A DNA stretch of 64,000 nt from Arsenophonus sp046530765 (GCA_046530765.1 JBHEQS010000002.1:62001-126000), one strand, 5' to 3'; counted from the stretch's first letter, positions 35,360 to 45,005 are shown. The notes: generated by a model from the sequence alone, not told the origin. Translations and numbers: made by a program.

Positions 35360-36370
35360 ATAATATATACATGAATTTTATATTAGTGACAAAACTATAA
35401 ATAAAACATAAATATATATTATTATCTATAATATATTTATAGCATTGATTAGATATTTAATATTTATTTTTTTATCTTATATATTGATTATTTCGTTCAT
35501 AATTTATATAGCGTATATTACTATGTAATAGCGCAAATTTGCATATAGTGAATGATTTAGTTAAATATAATTTCAACATAAATTTTTAAACTTATATTTT
35601 TGCTTTAATTAAATAAATGAGAATAAATTTCTAACAATCTAAAAACATAATTGTAGAGAATTTATTTGTTTAATATTGTTTTTTATATTATAAAAAACAA
35701 TATTAAACAAATACAAATGAAATAAAATACTAAGATTAATAATGCATTAATATTATTAATTAACTAATAATATTAAATTATTTATAAATATGACAACAAG
35801 ATAATTAATAATAATATAAAGTTAATTGATAGAATAGTTTGTTATAGTAAGTAATTGGTTCGTGAATATATTTCTTTTTCAATAAGCAATCCTTCTTTAA
35901 TATTAATAATAAGATTCAAGTGTATAGTCAAAAAAAATCTATCTTTAAAATCGTCCTTAAACATGAGAAAATAATTATAAAATCAACTTATGATCAGATA
36001 TAAAATAACTTACTAAATCATTAATGATTGATCAAAAGACATTAAGTTTATGTAAAAAAATAAATTTGATAATACATCAGGTAAAATATTTATGAATATT
36101 TTTTATGTATTTATTTATTGCAAACATAAATTGAAGAATTTCATCAAATATGGCCTAATTATAATAAAATATATGATTAAAATAGCGATGATAGAGTCGC
36201 GCTAAATGCATTACATCTTCTATAAAATAATTTCTAAGATTATTTCTATTTAATGATACATGAATGTTCGATTAAGCATGATGGTCATATTAAATCATTA
36301 ATAATGGCTATTTTAGGAAAAAATTATCACATTAAATACATGCATTAAATTATTTTAAAAGCAAAAACTA
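35360..36370 (+). pseudogene. wzzE: decayed wzzE (ECA polysaccharide chain-length regulator)
   Basis: E. coli wzzE (about 1.05 kb) lies between wecA and wecB, and this 1.1 kb gap is the right size. Protein similarity survives near the 3' end. At 36121-36159 the frame reads QT*IEEFHQIWPN, aligning with E. coli QARLENLQAVGPA. In the same frame YD*N at about 36172 matches YDQN, and RVALNAL at 36193 matches RAMLNTL. Both stops are TAA where the family has a sense codon (Gln for the second). Downstream, IKSLIMAILGK resembles the last membrane helix, though the frame has shifted. The 5' half is unrecognisable, so the ends are approximate. Confidence 0.75.
35663..35713. repeat. 51-bp near-perfect palindrome, 25-bp arms, 1-base loop
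   Basis: Bases 35663-35687 pair exactly with 35689-35713 around the single base 35688. It is the longest palindrome I found in the window and lies within the wzzE remnant, where no E. coli counterpart structure exists. Confidence 0.9.
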
Positions 36371-36490
36371 ATTATTGCGGATGCATGACAAGCAATGTAG
36401 CTTCAACAAATTATTATCATTTAAAATTGAAAATTATTATTGATGATGCATCTACATTAGAGATTATATTAAAATAAAAAGAGAGTCACT

Positions 36491-37621
36491 GTGAAAGTGT
36501 TGACTGTTTTTGGTACTCGACCAGAAGCCATTAAAATGGCTCCACTTATACATGCTTTAATAAATGATGAAGCTTTTGAGTTGAAAGTTTGCGTAACCGC
36601 TCAACATAGAGAGATGTTAGATCAAGTGTTAAATCTTTTTGGGATCATACCGGATTATGATTTAAATATTATGACTCCAGGACAAGATCTTACTGATATT
36701 ACTTGTCGCATTCTTAATGGAATGAAGCCTATATTGTTATCTTTTAAACCAGATATAGTATTGGTTCATGGCGACACCTCTACAACATTGGCAACAAGCC
36801 TAGCTGCTTTTTATCAGCGCATTATAGTTGCTCATATCGAAGCAGGATTGCGAACAGGTAATTTGTATTCTCCATGGCCAGAAGAAGCTAATCGTAAAAT
36901 TACCAGCCATCTTTCTATGTATCACTTTGCGCCGACAGAGTATTCACAAAAAAATTTATTACGCGAATCAATCCCAGCTCATAATATTTTTATTACAGGC
37001 AATACTATAATGGATGCATTGTTTTGGGTACGCGACAAAGTTATGAATGATACTAAAATACGAACAAGCCTTGCTGCACAATACCACTTTCTTGATAAAA
37101 ATAAAAAAATGTTGTTAGTTACTGGGCATAGACGAGAAAGTTTTGGCGTTGGATTTGAGCAAATTTGTCATGCGTTAGCTGAAATTAATAGAAATCATAC
37201 TAATATTCAAGTTGTATATCCAGTTCATCTTAATCCTAATGTTAGAGAACCTGTACAACGAATTTTACAAGGTATTAATAATATAGTTCTAATTGATCCA
37301 CAGGATTATTTACCTTTTATTTATTTAATGAATCGAGCTTATTTAATACTTACAGATTCAGGAGGCATTCAAGAAGAAGCGACAGCTTTAGGTAAACCAG
37401 TTCTAGTTATGCGTGATACTACTGAGCGACCTGAAGCAGTTGAAGCAGGTACCGCACGTTTAGTTGGTACACAAATAGAAAAAATTGTTAAAACAGTAAA
37501 ACAATTACTAACTGATGAAGATGCTTACATTAAAATGAGTTTGGCGCATAATCCATATGGGGATGGAAATGCGTGTAAACGAATTTTAGAAGCATTAAAA
37601 ACAAATCAGGTGAAATTATGA
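36491..37621 (+). CDS. wecB: UDP-N-acetylglucosamine 2-epimerase (non-hydrolysing)
   Basis: The protein has 376 residues, the same as E. coli WecB. It converts UDP-GlcNAc to UDP-ManNAc, the first step to the ManNAcA residue of ECA. It is a GT-B-like two-domain fold beginning MKVLTVFGTRPEAIKMAP. Catalytic residues are in place: Asp95 (VHGDTS), Glu117 (HIEAGLRTG), Glu131 (PEEANRK) and the active-site His in VTGHRRESFG. The start is GTG with GAGAG at 36481-36485. Its stop overlaps the wecC start as ATGA. Confidence 0.98.
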   Translation: MKVLTVFGTRPEAIKMAPLIHALINDEAFELKVCVTAQHREMLDQVLNLFGIIPDYDLNIMTPGQDLTDITCRILNGMKPILLSFKPDIVLVHGDTSTTLATSLAAFYQRIIVAHIEAGLRTGNLYSPWPEEANRKITSHLSMYHFAPTEYSQKNLLRESIPAHNIFITGNTIMDALFWVRDKVMNDTKIRTSLAAQYHFLDKNKKMLLVTGHRRESFGVGFEQICHALAEINRNHTNIQVVYPVHLNPNVREPVQRILQGINNIVLIDPQDYLPFIYLMNRAYLILTDSGGIQEEATALGKPVLVMRDTTERPEAVEAGTARLVGTQIEKIVKTVKQLLTDEDAYIKMSLAHNPYGDGNACKRILEALKTNQVKL

Positions 37622-38880
37622 GCTTCGAAACTATTTCTGTTATTGGTCTTGGGTATATAGGATTACCTACTGCTGTAACTTTTGCTACACATCAGAAAAA
37701 AGTAATTGGTGTTGATATTAATCAATGTGTAGTTGATACAATTAATAAAGGGAAAGTTCATATCGTTGAACCATATTTAGATGAAGCTGCAAAAACAGCT
37801 GTAGAAACAGGATATTTAAAAGCATTCACTACACCTCAAAGAGCAGACGTTTTTTTGATTACTGTTCCAACACCACTTAAAAATGATTACAAACCTGATC
37901 TTTCTTATATTATATCTGCCGCGGAATCAATTGCGCAATTATTAAAAAAAGGAGATTTGATTATTTTAGAGTCGACTTCCCCTATTGGAACTACTAAGTT
38001 GATTGCAAGACAACTATCAGTTATTCGTCCTGATCTAACGTTTCCACATCAAGAAGGTGAAAATTCAGATATTGATATTGCATATTGCCCTGAGCGTGTC
38101 TTGCCAGGAAAAATTATGATTGAGTTGATTAGAAATGATAGAGTTATTGGTGGAATGACTATTAAATCATCCAAACGAGCTAGTGAATTATATAAAATTT
38201 TTCTTGTAGGAGAGTGTATGATTACAAATGAGAAAACTGCTGAAATGTGTAAATTGACAGAAAATAGTTTTCGCGATGTGAATATTGCTTTTGCAAATGA
38301 ATTATCTTTTATTTGTGCAGAACAAGGAATTAATGTTTGGGAGCTAATTAGTTTAGCTAATCGACATCCTAGGGTTAATATTTTACAGTCAGGTCCTGGC
38401 GTTGGTGGTCATTGCATTGCAGTTGATCCTTGGTTTATTGTTTACCAGAATCCAAATCATTCTCGTTTAATCCATGCAGCCCGTTTAGTTAATGATAGCA
38501 AACCAATTTGGGTTGTTAATCAAGTTAAAGCGGTGTTAGAAGATTGCTTGAAGGAGACAGGTAAGAAAGTAAATGAAGTTAAAATTGCATGTTTTGGTCT
38601 TTCATTTAAACCAGATATTGATGATTTACGTGGAAGTCCTGCTATGCAAATCACTAAAATGATTACCTATTTTGATGTCAATATTGTTTATGTAGTAGAG
38701 CCTAACATTAACAAACTACCAAAAGCGCTGGATTGTCTATGTCAACTGGTTTCTATTGAGGTTGCTATTGATAATGCAGATATTATTTTATTGCTAGTTG
38801 ATCATAAACAATTTAAAGAAATTAATGCTGAACAAATTAAACAAAAATGGATTATTGATACAAAAGGAGTATGGTGTTGA
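37618..38880 (+). CDS. wecC: UDP-N-acetyl-D-mannosamine dehydrogenase
   Basis: The protein has 420 residues, as in E. coli. It oxidises UDP-ManNAc to UDP-ManNAcA with two NAD+. The N-terminal Rossmann motif GLGYIGLP is at residues 10-17. The central block VPTPLKNDYKPDLS and the catalytic Cys266 in GPGVGGHCIAVDPWF are intact, followed by FGLSFKPDIDDLRGSPA in the C-terminal nucleotide-binding domain. It overlaps wecB by 4 bp and rffG by 4 bp, consistent with one operon. Confidence 0.98.
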   Translation: MSFETISVIGLGYIGLPTAVTFATHQKKVIGVDINQCVVDTINKGKVHIVEPYLDEAAKTAVETGYLKAFTTPQRADVFLITVPTPLKNDYKPDLSYIISAAESIAQLLKKGDLIILESTSPIGTTKLIARQLSVIRPDLTFPHQEGENSDIDIAYCPERVLPGKIMIELIRNDRVIGGMTIKSSKRASELYKIFLVGECMITNEKTAEMCKLTENSFRDVNIAFANELSFICAEQGINVWELISLANRHPRVNILQSGPGVGGHCIAVDPWFIVYQNPNHSRLIHAARLVNDSKPIWVVNQVKAVLEDCLKETGKKVNEVKIACFGLSFKPDIDDLRGSPAMQITKMITYFDVNIVYVVEPNINKLPKALDCLCQLVSIEVAIDNADIILLLVDHKQFKEINAEQIKQKWIIDTKGVWC

Positions 38881-39929
38881 AACGTATTTTAGTTACTGGC
38901 GGTTCCGGATTTATTGGTTCTGCAGTAGTTCGTTATATCATTAATCATAGCAATGATAGCGTAATAGTCGTTGATAGTTTGACTTATTCTGGTAATTTAC
39001 AGTTATTGACATCAGTCATGGAAAGTCCTCGTTATTCTTTTGTTAAAATAAATATTTGTAATCAACCAGAAATTAATAAAATTTTTCAACAATACCAACC
39101 AGATACAGTTATACATTTGGCAGCAGAAAGTCATGTTGATAGATCAATTAATAGCCCAGCAGTTTTTATCGAGACGAACATTGTAGGAACATATCTTTTA
39201 TTAGAGTCAGCTCTAAATTATTGGAATAATTTAAGCCAGAAAAAAAAACGGTTATTTCGTTTTCATCACGTTTCTACTGATGAAATTTATGGGGATTTAA
39301 AAAGTACAGAAAATCCATTTATTGAAACTACACCATATGCACCAAGTAGCCCATACTCAGCTTCCAAAGCTTCAAGCAACCATTTAGTGAGAGCTTGGCA
39401 TCGTACTTATGGATTACCTATATTGCTTACCAATTGTTCAAATAATTATGGTCCATATCAGCTACCTGAAAAATTAATTCCTTTAACAATTTTGAACGCG
39501 ATAGATGGCAAACCTCTTACTGTTTATGGCAATGGAGAACAGATACGTGATTGGATTTATGTTGAAGATCATGTTCGAGCATTGTATTTAGTTGTTAATA
39601 AAGCAAATGTTGGTGAAATTTATAATATCGGTGGCCACAGTGAATATAAAAATATTGATGTGATAAATATAATTTGCGATCTTTTAGAAGAATTGCATCC
39701 AATTAAGCCAGAAGGTATTACTTACTATTGCGATTTAATTAGATATGTTGCAGATCGTCCAGGTCATGACATTCGTTATGCTATTGATTCTAATAAAATA
39801 GAAGAAGAATTAGGGTGGAAGCCGCAAGAGACTTTTGAATCAGGTATTAGGAAAACAGTTAAATGGTATTTAAGTAATAAAACTTGGTTTAGTAATATCC
39901 AAAATCGTTTATATTCATCTAAACTCTAA
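38877..39929 (+). CDS. rffG: dTDP-glucose 4,6-dehydratase
   Basis: The protein has 350 residues from TTG 38877. It is a short-chain dehydrogenase/reductase that makes dTDP-4-keto-6-deoxyglucose for the Fuc4NAc residue of ECA. It has TGGSGFIGSAV at the N-terminus, the catalytic Thr134-Asp135-Glu136 (STDEIYGD), and Tyr160/Lys164 in SPYSASKASS. The frame is open from ATG 38871, but GGAG at 38866-38869 is only one base from that ATG. It is well spaced from the TTG, which gives MKRILVTGG, length-matched to E. coli MRKILITGG. The TTG start overlaps the wecC stop as TTGA. Confidence 0.97.
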   Translation: MKRILVTGGSGFIGSAVVRYIINHSNDSVIVVDSLTYSGNLQLLTSVMESPRYSFVKINICNQPEINKIFQQYQPDTVIHLAAESHVDRSINSPAVFIETNIVGTYLLLESALNYWNNLSQKKKRLFRFHHVSTDEIYGDLKSTENPFIETTPYAPSSPYSASKASSNHLVRAWHRTYGLPILLTNCSNNYGPYQLPEKLIPLTILNAIDGKPLTVYGNGEQIRDWIYVEDHVRALYLVVNKANVGEIYNIGGHSEYKNIDVINIICDLLEELHPIKPEGITYYCDLIRYVADRPGHDIRYAIDSNKIEEELGWKPQETFESGIRKTVKWYLSNKTWFSNIQNRLYSSKL

Positions 39930-39963
39930 TAAAAAGAAATATAATAGGAAATAAGAAAAAGTG

Positions 39964-40845
39964 ATGAAGGGCATTGTTTTAGCTGGTGGATCAGGAACTC
40001 GTTTGTACCCAATTACACTATGTGTTTCTAAGCAACTATTACCTATTTATGATAAACCTATGATTTACTACCCTATTTCTGTATTGATGTTGGCTTATGT
40101 AAAAGAAATATTGATTATCTCTACACCTGAAGATTTACCTAATTATAAGCTCTTACTAGGAAATGGTGATGATTTTGGCGTTCATTTTAGTTATGCTACA
40201 CAGTCATCACCAGATGGGTTGGTGCAGGCTTTTTTGATTGGTGAAAGCTTTATTGCTAATGATGATTGCTGTTTGATATTAGGTGATAATATCTATTTTG
40301 GCCAGGGATTTAGCCCTAAATTAAAATCTGTAGCAGAACGTAAGTTTGGGGCTACAGTTTTTGCCTATCAAGTGATGGATCCAGAACGTTTTTGTGTAGT
40401 TGAATTTGATAAAAAGTTTAAAGTATTGTCTATTGAAGAGAAACCAAAAAAACCAAAGTCAAATTGGGCTGTTACAGGCCTATACTTTTATGATAACCAA
40501 GTTATTAATTTTGCTAAACAAATTAAACCTTCGATACGCGGAGAACTTGAGATAACTTGCTTAAATCAAATGTATCTTGATCGAGGTACATTAAATGTTG
40601 AACTATTAGGTAGAGGATTTTCCTGGCTAGATGCAGGAACACATGACAGTTTGATTGAAGCTAGTGTGTTTGTTCAAACTGTTGAAAAAAGGCATGGATT
40701 TAAAATCGCTTGCTTAGAAGAAATAGCATGGCGTAACAATTGGTTGACTGAACATCAAGTTAAAAAATCATTAGAAAAACTAGCGAAAACTGATTATGGT
40801 CAATATTTAAAGGATTTACTGTATGTATATCCACGCAAATATTGA
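39964..40845 (+). CDS. rffH: glucose-1-phosphate thymidylyltransferase
   Basis: The protein has 293 residues, as in E. coli RffH. It makes dTDP-glucose, the precursor of dTDP-Fuc4NAc. The nucleotide-binding start GIVLAGGSGTRLYP, LGDN (about 107-110) and WLDAGTHDSL are kept, so both metal-ligand Asp positions of the RmlA family are present. Two spots deviate: the family DPERYGVVEFD is DPERFCVVEFD (residues 139-149), and ELEITD is ELEITC at residue 199. The frame opens at a GTG one codon earlier, but ATG 39964 matches the E. coli N-terminus. The last 23 bp overlap wecD. Confidence 0.96.
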   Translation: MKGIVLAGGSGTRLYPITLCVSKQLLPIYDKPMIYYPISVLMLAYVKEILIISTPEDLPNYKLLLGNGDDFGVHFSYATQSSPDGLVQAFLIGESFIANDDCCLILGDNIYFGQGFSPKLKSVAERKFGATVFAYQVMDPERFCVVEFDKKFKVLSIEEKPKKPKSNWAVTGLYFYDNQVINFAKQIKPSIRGELEITCLNQMYLDRGTLNVELLGRGFSWLDAGTHDSLIEASVFVQTVEKRHGFKIACLEEIAWRNNWLTEHQVKKSLEKLAKTDYGQYLKDLLYVYPRKY

Positions 40846-41545
40846 AATACTCAATTGGGAAAGTAATTTTTTTAACTGCAAGACAGCGAAGTTACATTTT
40901 GCATCCGATGCTCCGCTTATATCACTAACTCAATTATCTAGTTATGATATTGTACAAGCTAAGATTGCTAGCAATAATGCCAAACTTATTGACACAATGG
41001 CGACTATGGGTTTTTTATTTGTTGAGGGTGAAATTGATTTTTGCCTTAGGATTGATGATGTGGTAAAAAATCATGGTTTAGATTTAGTTCTAGCTGTTAA
41101 AAATGATATTGAAGCATTAAAAAATATTGCTGGATCAGCTTTTTTACATAGCCGTTTTAGGTCCCCATGGTATAGATTGGTAGATAATTCCCGATTTTAT
41201 TCTGTTTGGGTTGAGAAAGCTGTAAAAGGTACTTTTGATAACGTTTGTTTGTTATCTAAAGGTATGTTTGGAAATATTCAGGGTTTTATCACTGTAAGGA
41301 AATTATTAGCAAAAAGAGATGCAAGAATTGGTTTAATGGCTACATCTGCAACTAATCATAGGAAAGAAGTTGGTAAACAATTAATTGAAGCCGTATGTAA
41401 GTGGTGTTGTCAACAAGAAATAGATAAATTAAGAATAGCAACTCAAATTAGTAATATTGGCGCAATACGTCTATATTCACAAATGGGTGCACAAATTGAA
41501 AGAATAGATTATTGGTTATATAGAGGGCGACATGATTCCATTTAA
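40823..41545 (+). CDS. wecD: dTDP-4-amino-4,6-dideoxy-D-galactose acyltransferase
   Basis: The protein has 240 residues against 224 in E. coli WecD (RffC). This GNAT-family enzyme acetylates dTDP-Fuc4N with acetyl-CoA to give dTDP-Fuc4NAc. The N-terminus IHANIEILNWESNFF and the core SRFRSPWYRLVDNSRFY and WVEKAVKGTFDNVCLLS match closely. The C-terminal GNAT motif region is TSATNHRKEVGKQLIEAVCKW, followed by LRIATQISNIGAIRLYSQMGA. It overlaps rffH by 23 bp and wecE by 14 bp. The extra residues lie mainly in the middle and at the C-terminus, and conservation is lower than in its neighbours. Confidence 0.95.
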   Translation: MYIHANIEILNWESNFFNCKTAKLHFASDAPLISLTQLSSYDIVQAKIASNNAKLIDTMATMGFLFVEGEIDFCLRIDDVVKNHGLDLVLAVKNDIEALKNIAGSAFLHSRFRSPWYRLVDNSRFYSVWVEKAVKGTFDNVCLLSKGMFGNIQGFITVRKLLAKRDARIGLMATSATNHRKEVGKQLIEAVCKWCCQQEIDKLRIATQISNIGAIRLYSQMGAQIERIDYWLYRGRHDSI

Positions 41546-42662
41546 TAAACCACTTATTGTAGGCACTGAATTAAGCTATATAAAAGAAGCTATAGATAGT
41601 AGAAAGTTATATAGCAATGATAACTTTACCAAGCGCTGTCAGGAGTGGATAGAGAAAAATTTTCAATGCCCCAGAGCACTACTTACTCCATCTTGTACCG
41701 CATCTTTAGAAATGGCAGCAATTGTATTGAATATTAAACCTGGCGATGAAGTTATCATGCCGAGTTTTACATTTTCTTCTACTGCTAATGCTTTTGTTCT
41801 TAGGGGTGCTATAATTGTATTTATCGATATACGTCCTGATACCATGAATATGGATGAAAAAAAAATTGAAGATGCTATTACAGATAAAACTAGAGTTATT
41901 GTTCCTGTTCACTATGCTGGAGTGGCTTGTGAGATGGATGCAATTATGACATTGGCAAAAAAATATAATCTTTATGTTATTGAAGATGCAGCTCAGAGCG
42001 TCATGTCTACTTATCATGGAAAAGCGCTTGGTACTATAGGTCATATTGGTTGTTATAGTTTTCATGAAACAAAGAATTATTCTTCTGGAGGTGAGGGTGG
42101 TGCTATACTAATTAATGTTCCTTCACTTATTGATAGAGCGGAAATTATTCGTGAAAAAGGAACAAATCGTACTAAATTTCTCCGTGGTCATGTAGATAAA
42201 TATACTTGGCAAAATATTGGTTCCAGTTATTTGATGTCAAATTTGCAAGCGGCTTATTTGTTGGCACAATTAGAACAGGCAGAAAAAGTTAATAGACGTA
42301 GGTTATATTTATGGAGAAACTATTATCAAGCATTTAAACCTTTATCTGAAAACGGTAAGTTAGATTTGCCTATTATACCTATTTATTTGCAACATAATGC
42401 CCATATATTTTATATCAAATTAAAAAATGTTAAAGAGATAATAAGATTCAATAAACATATGCAAACATCAAATATTTTTTCAGCGCTTCATTATATAGCT
42501 CTGCACTCTAGTCCTGCTGGAAATAAATTTGGTCGTTTTCATGGAAAAGATTTTTATACAACAAAAGAAAGCAATCGTTTAGTTCGTTTGCCAATCTTCT
42601 ATAATCTTACAGATGAAGAGCAGAAAAATGTAATCAATCAAATTCGATATTTTTTTGATTAA
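41532..42662 (+). CDS. wecE: dTDP-4-amino-4,6-dideoxygalactose transaminase
   Basis: The protein has 376 residues, as in E. coli WecE (RffA). It is a PLP-dependent sugar aminotransferase of the DegT/DnrJ/EryC1 family that converts dTDP-4-keto-6-deoxyglucose to dTDP-Fuc4N using glutamate. Lys181 in SFHETKNYSSGGEGG forms the Schiff base. The PLP phosphate region TPSCTASLEMAA, VPVHYAGVACEMD and VIEDAAQ are intact. It begins inside the wecD reading frame and ends one base before the wzxE start. Confidence 0.98.
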   Translation: MIPFNKPLIVGTELSYIKEAIDSRKLYSNDNFTKRCQEWIEKNFQCPRALLTPSCTASLEMAAIVLNIKPGDEVIMPSFTFSSTANAFVLRGAIIVFIDIRPDTMNMDEKKIEDAITDKTRVIVPVHYAGVACEMDAIMTLAKKYNLYVIEDAAQSVMSTYHGKALGTIGHIGCYSFHETKNYSSGGEGGAILINVPSLIDRAEIIREKGTNRTKFLRGHVDKYTWQNIGSSYLMSNLQAAYLLAQLEQAEKVNRRRLYLWRNYYQAFKPLSENGKLDLPIIPIYLQHNAHIFYIKLKNVKEIIRFNKHMQTSNIFSALHYIALHSSPAGNKFGRFHGKDFYTTKESNRLVRLPIFYNLTDEEQKNVINQIRYFFD

Positions 42663-42663
42663 T

Positions 42664-43914
42664 ATGTCATTATATAAATTAGATATTTGGATCCTGATAT
42701 CAACATTAATAAAAATTAGTACAGGATTAATTATTATTAAATTAATAGCTGTTTCTTTTGGCCCATCTGGAGTTGGTCAGATAGGAAATTTTCGCCAATT
42801 TATTACTATACTTGGCGTCTTATCTGGTGCAGGAATTTACAATGGTGTAATTAAATATGTATCTGAATATTATCACACACCAGAAAAATTAAGTGATATA
42901 TTAGGATCAGCATTATCAATTATTTTAAGTTTTTCAACTTTACTATTAATTATTTTTTTATTTTTTAGTTCTCTTATTAGTTTTGCATTATTTGGACACG
43001 ATCAATACAAAATAGTTATTTATGCTTTAGCTTTGATACAGATTGGAATTGCTTCAGCTAATTATTTTCTATCTATATTAAAAGGATTCAATGATGTTAG
43101 AGGTATCTCATTATCACTTATTATTGGCAATTTAATTGGAGTTATTGCTTACTTTTTTTATTTTAGGTTAAGTAGTTATCAGGTAGCTCTTATAGGATTA
43201 GCCTTAATTCCTGCTTTAATTCTTGTTCCAGCGTCAATTATAGTCATCAGGCATAAGAAATTAAATTGGTCATATTTTAAACCACGATGGAATATTTTTA
43301 TCGTCTATAATTTATCTAAATTTACTTTAATGGCATTAATAACCTCAGTTGCATTGCCGTTTGCTTACATTGTGATTAGAAATTTGTTGGCTAATCGATA
43401 TGGTTGGTATGAGGTTGGTATTTTACAAGCAGTAAGTGGTGTTTCAGATGCTTATTTGCAATTTATTACTGCATATTTCACTGTTTATTTATTGCCAACA
43501 TTATCTAAATTAAAAAATAGAAATGAAATTAGTTTGGAAATTTTAAAAACATTAAAGTTTATTTTACCTGTGACAGCAATCAGTAGTTTTATAGTATGGT
43601 TTTTGCGAGATGCAGCAATTTTTCTATTTTTTTCTGATAAATTTATGGCAACTCGAGATCTTTTTATTTGGCAATTAATTGGCGATGTACTAAAAATAGG
43701 TTCTTATATCTTCGGTTATTTAGTTATTGCTAAGATGGCGTTACAATTTTATATTTTAACTGAAACAACTCAATTTGCGTTATTAACAGGATTTTCTTAT
43801 TGGTTGATACCATCTTTCGGCGTTTTAGGTGCTGTTCAAGCTTATATGGTAACTTATATTATTTATTTTATTATTTGTAGTGGTATATTCTATATTTATA
43901 GTAGAGGAATATGA
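42664..43914 (+). CDS. wzxE: ECA lipid III flippase
   Basis: The protein has 416 residues, as in E. coli WzxE. It is an inner-membrane MOP-superfamily transporter with about twelve helices that flips the undecaprenyl-linked ECA trisaccharide to the periplasmic face. Conserved stretches include AVSFGPSGVGQIGNFRQFIT, LSKFTLMALITSVALPFAYI and SDAYLQFITAYFTVYLLPTL. The open frame starts at a TTG nine bases earlier; ATG 42664 gives MSLYKLD, which aligns with the E. coli MSLAKAS. No strong ribosome binding site is visible, so translation probably couples to wecE. Confidence 0.97.
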   Translation: MSLYKLDIWILISTLIKISTGLIIIKLIAVSFGPSGVGQIGNFRQFITILGVLSGAGIYNGVIKYVSEYYHTPEKLSDILGSALSIILSFSTLLLIIFLFFSSLISFALFGHDQYKIVIYALALIQIGIASANYFLSILKGFNDVRGISLSLIIGNLIGVIAYFFYFRLSSYQVALIGLALIPALILVPASIIVIRHKKLNWSYFKPRWNIFIVYNLSKFTLMALITSVALPFAYIVIRNLLANRYGWYEVGILQAVSGVSDAYLQFITAYFTVYLLPTLSKLKNRNEISLEILKTLKFILPVTAISSFIVWFLRDAAIFLFFSDKFMATRDLFIWQLIGDVLKIGSYIFGYLVIAKMALQFYILTETTQFALLTGFSYWLIPSFGVLGAVQAYMVTYIIYFIICSGIFYIYSRGI

Positions 43915-45005
43915 AAACTTTAATACATGTATTAGGGTCTGATATCCCACATCATAATCAGACAGTGTTAACATTTTTTAATGATATCTTATCTTCATCA
44001 ATGCCATCACAAGAAAAGAGACAATTTATGGTTGTAAGTCGTGATTTTACTTTAGCATCACGTTATCCGAATTTACATATTAATCAATATGATAACAAAA
44101 AAACGATTGCTAGTGTTATTGTTATTCAAGCAAAAAGAAATAGAAATTGTCAATTTTTTTTTCATGGTCAGTTTAATGCATCAATTTGGTTTGCATTATT
44201 ACTTGGAATAATTCGTCGTCAACAATTTCTATGGCATATATGGGGCGCTGATCTCTACGAGGATCTTGATGAATTAAAATTTAAATTATTTTACTATTTT
44301 CGACGCCTAGCATTTAAACGAGTAGGATATATTTTTGCTACGCGAGGTGATTTAAATTATTTTTCTCATATATATCCATATACACCAACATCTTTACTCT
44401 ATTTCCCAACAAAAATGAATCAAATATTAACAGCTCATAAAAAATCAATTAATAAAATTAATAAAGCAACAATTTTAGTTGGTAATTCAGGAGATAAATC
44501 TAATAGGCACATTGAAGCATTATTTGCAATTAAAAAACACTTCATTAATCATAAAGTAAAAATTTTTGTTCCAATGGGATATCCTGATAATAATAAAGAG
44601 TATATTTCAGAAGTGATTAAGGCATCTAGAAATTATTTTACTAATGGAGAAGAAGTGATAATTATTAAGGAAAAAATATCTTTTAATAATTATCTTTCTT
44701 TGATTAGGTGTTGTGATTTTGGTTATTTTTTCTCAAAACGACAGCAAGGTATAGGTACGATCTGTTTATTGATTCAGTTTAGAATTCCTTTTATCATTAC
44801 TCACCAAAATTTATTTTGGCAAGATCTTACTAAGGAATGTATACCTTTTTTATTTTATGATGATAAATTAGACATATGTCAGCTATCTACTGTTAAACGA
44901 AAAATGATATCAATGGATAAAAGTGGAGTATCCTTTTTAAGTCCTCATTTTATTAAACTGTGGAAATCTGCATTGACATTGATAGAAGAACATCGATGTC
45001 TTTGA
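43911..45005 (+). CDS. wecF: TDP-Fuc4NAc:lipid II Fuc4NAc transferase
   Basis: The protein has 364 residues against 359 in E. coli WecF (RffT). It is a peripheral membrane glycosyltransferase (family GT56) that adds Fuc4NAc to lipid II to give lipid III, the ECA repeat unit. Matches include LIHVLGSDIPHHNQTVL, FFFHGQFNASIWFALLLG, FLWHIWGADLYEDL and LVGNSGDKSNRHIEAL. The ATG overlaps the wzxE stop (ATGA), with AGAGGAA just upstream. Its 3' end overlaps wzyE by 10 bp. Confidence 0.97.
   Translation: MKTLIHVLGSDIPHHNQTVLTFFNDILSSSMPSQEKRQFMVVSRDFTLASRYPNLHINQYDNKKTIASVIVIQAKRNRNCQFFFHGQFNASIWFALLLGIIRRQQFLWHIWGADLYEDLDELKFKLFYYFRRLAFKRVGYIFATRGDLNYFSHIYPYTPTSLLYFPTKMNQILTAHKKSINKINKATILVGNSGDKSNRHIEALFAIKKHFINHKVKIFVPMGYPDNNKEYISEVIKASRNYFTNGEEVIIIKEKISFNNYLSLIRCCDFGYFFSKRQQGIGTICLLIQFRIPFIITHQNLFWQDLTKECIPFLFYDDKLDICQLSTVKRKMISMDKSGVSFLSPHFIKLWKSALTLIEEHRCL

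Noticed and set aside
36828..37010. Short open frame inside wecB in another frame
   Set aside because: A shadow of wecB; its translation has no family resemblance while the wecB frame is strongly conserved. Similar shadows inside thiI, dxs, ribH, secD, folD, wecA, wecE, hemC and hemD were dropped for the same reason.
39964..40845. Loss of a metal-binding Asp in RffH at residue 199
   Set aside because: On counting against RmlA, the metal ligand corresponds to the Asp of WLDAGT, which is present; residue 199 is conserved but not that ligand, so only a weaker claim is kept.
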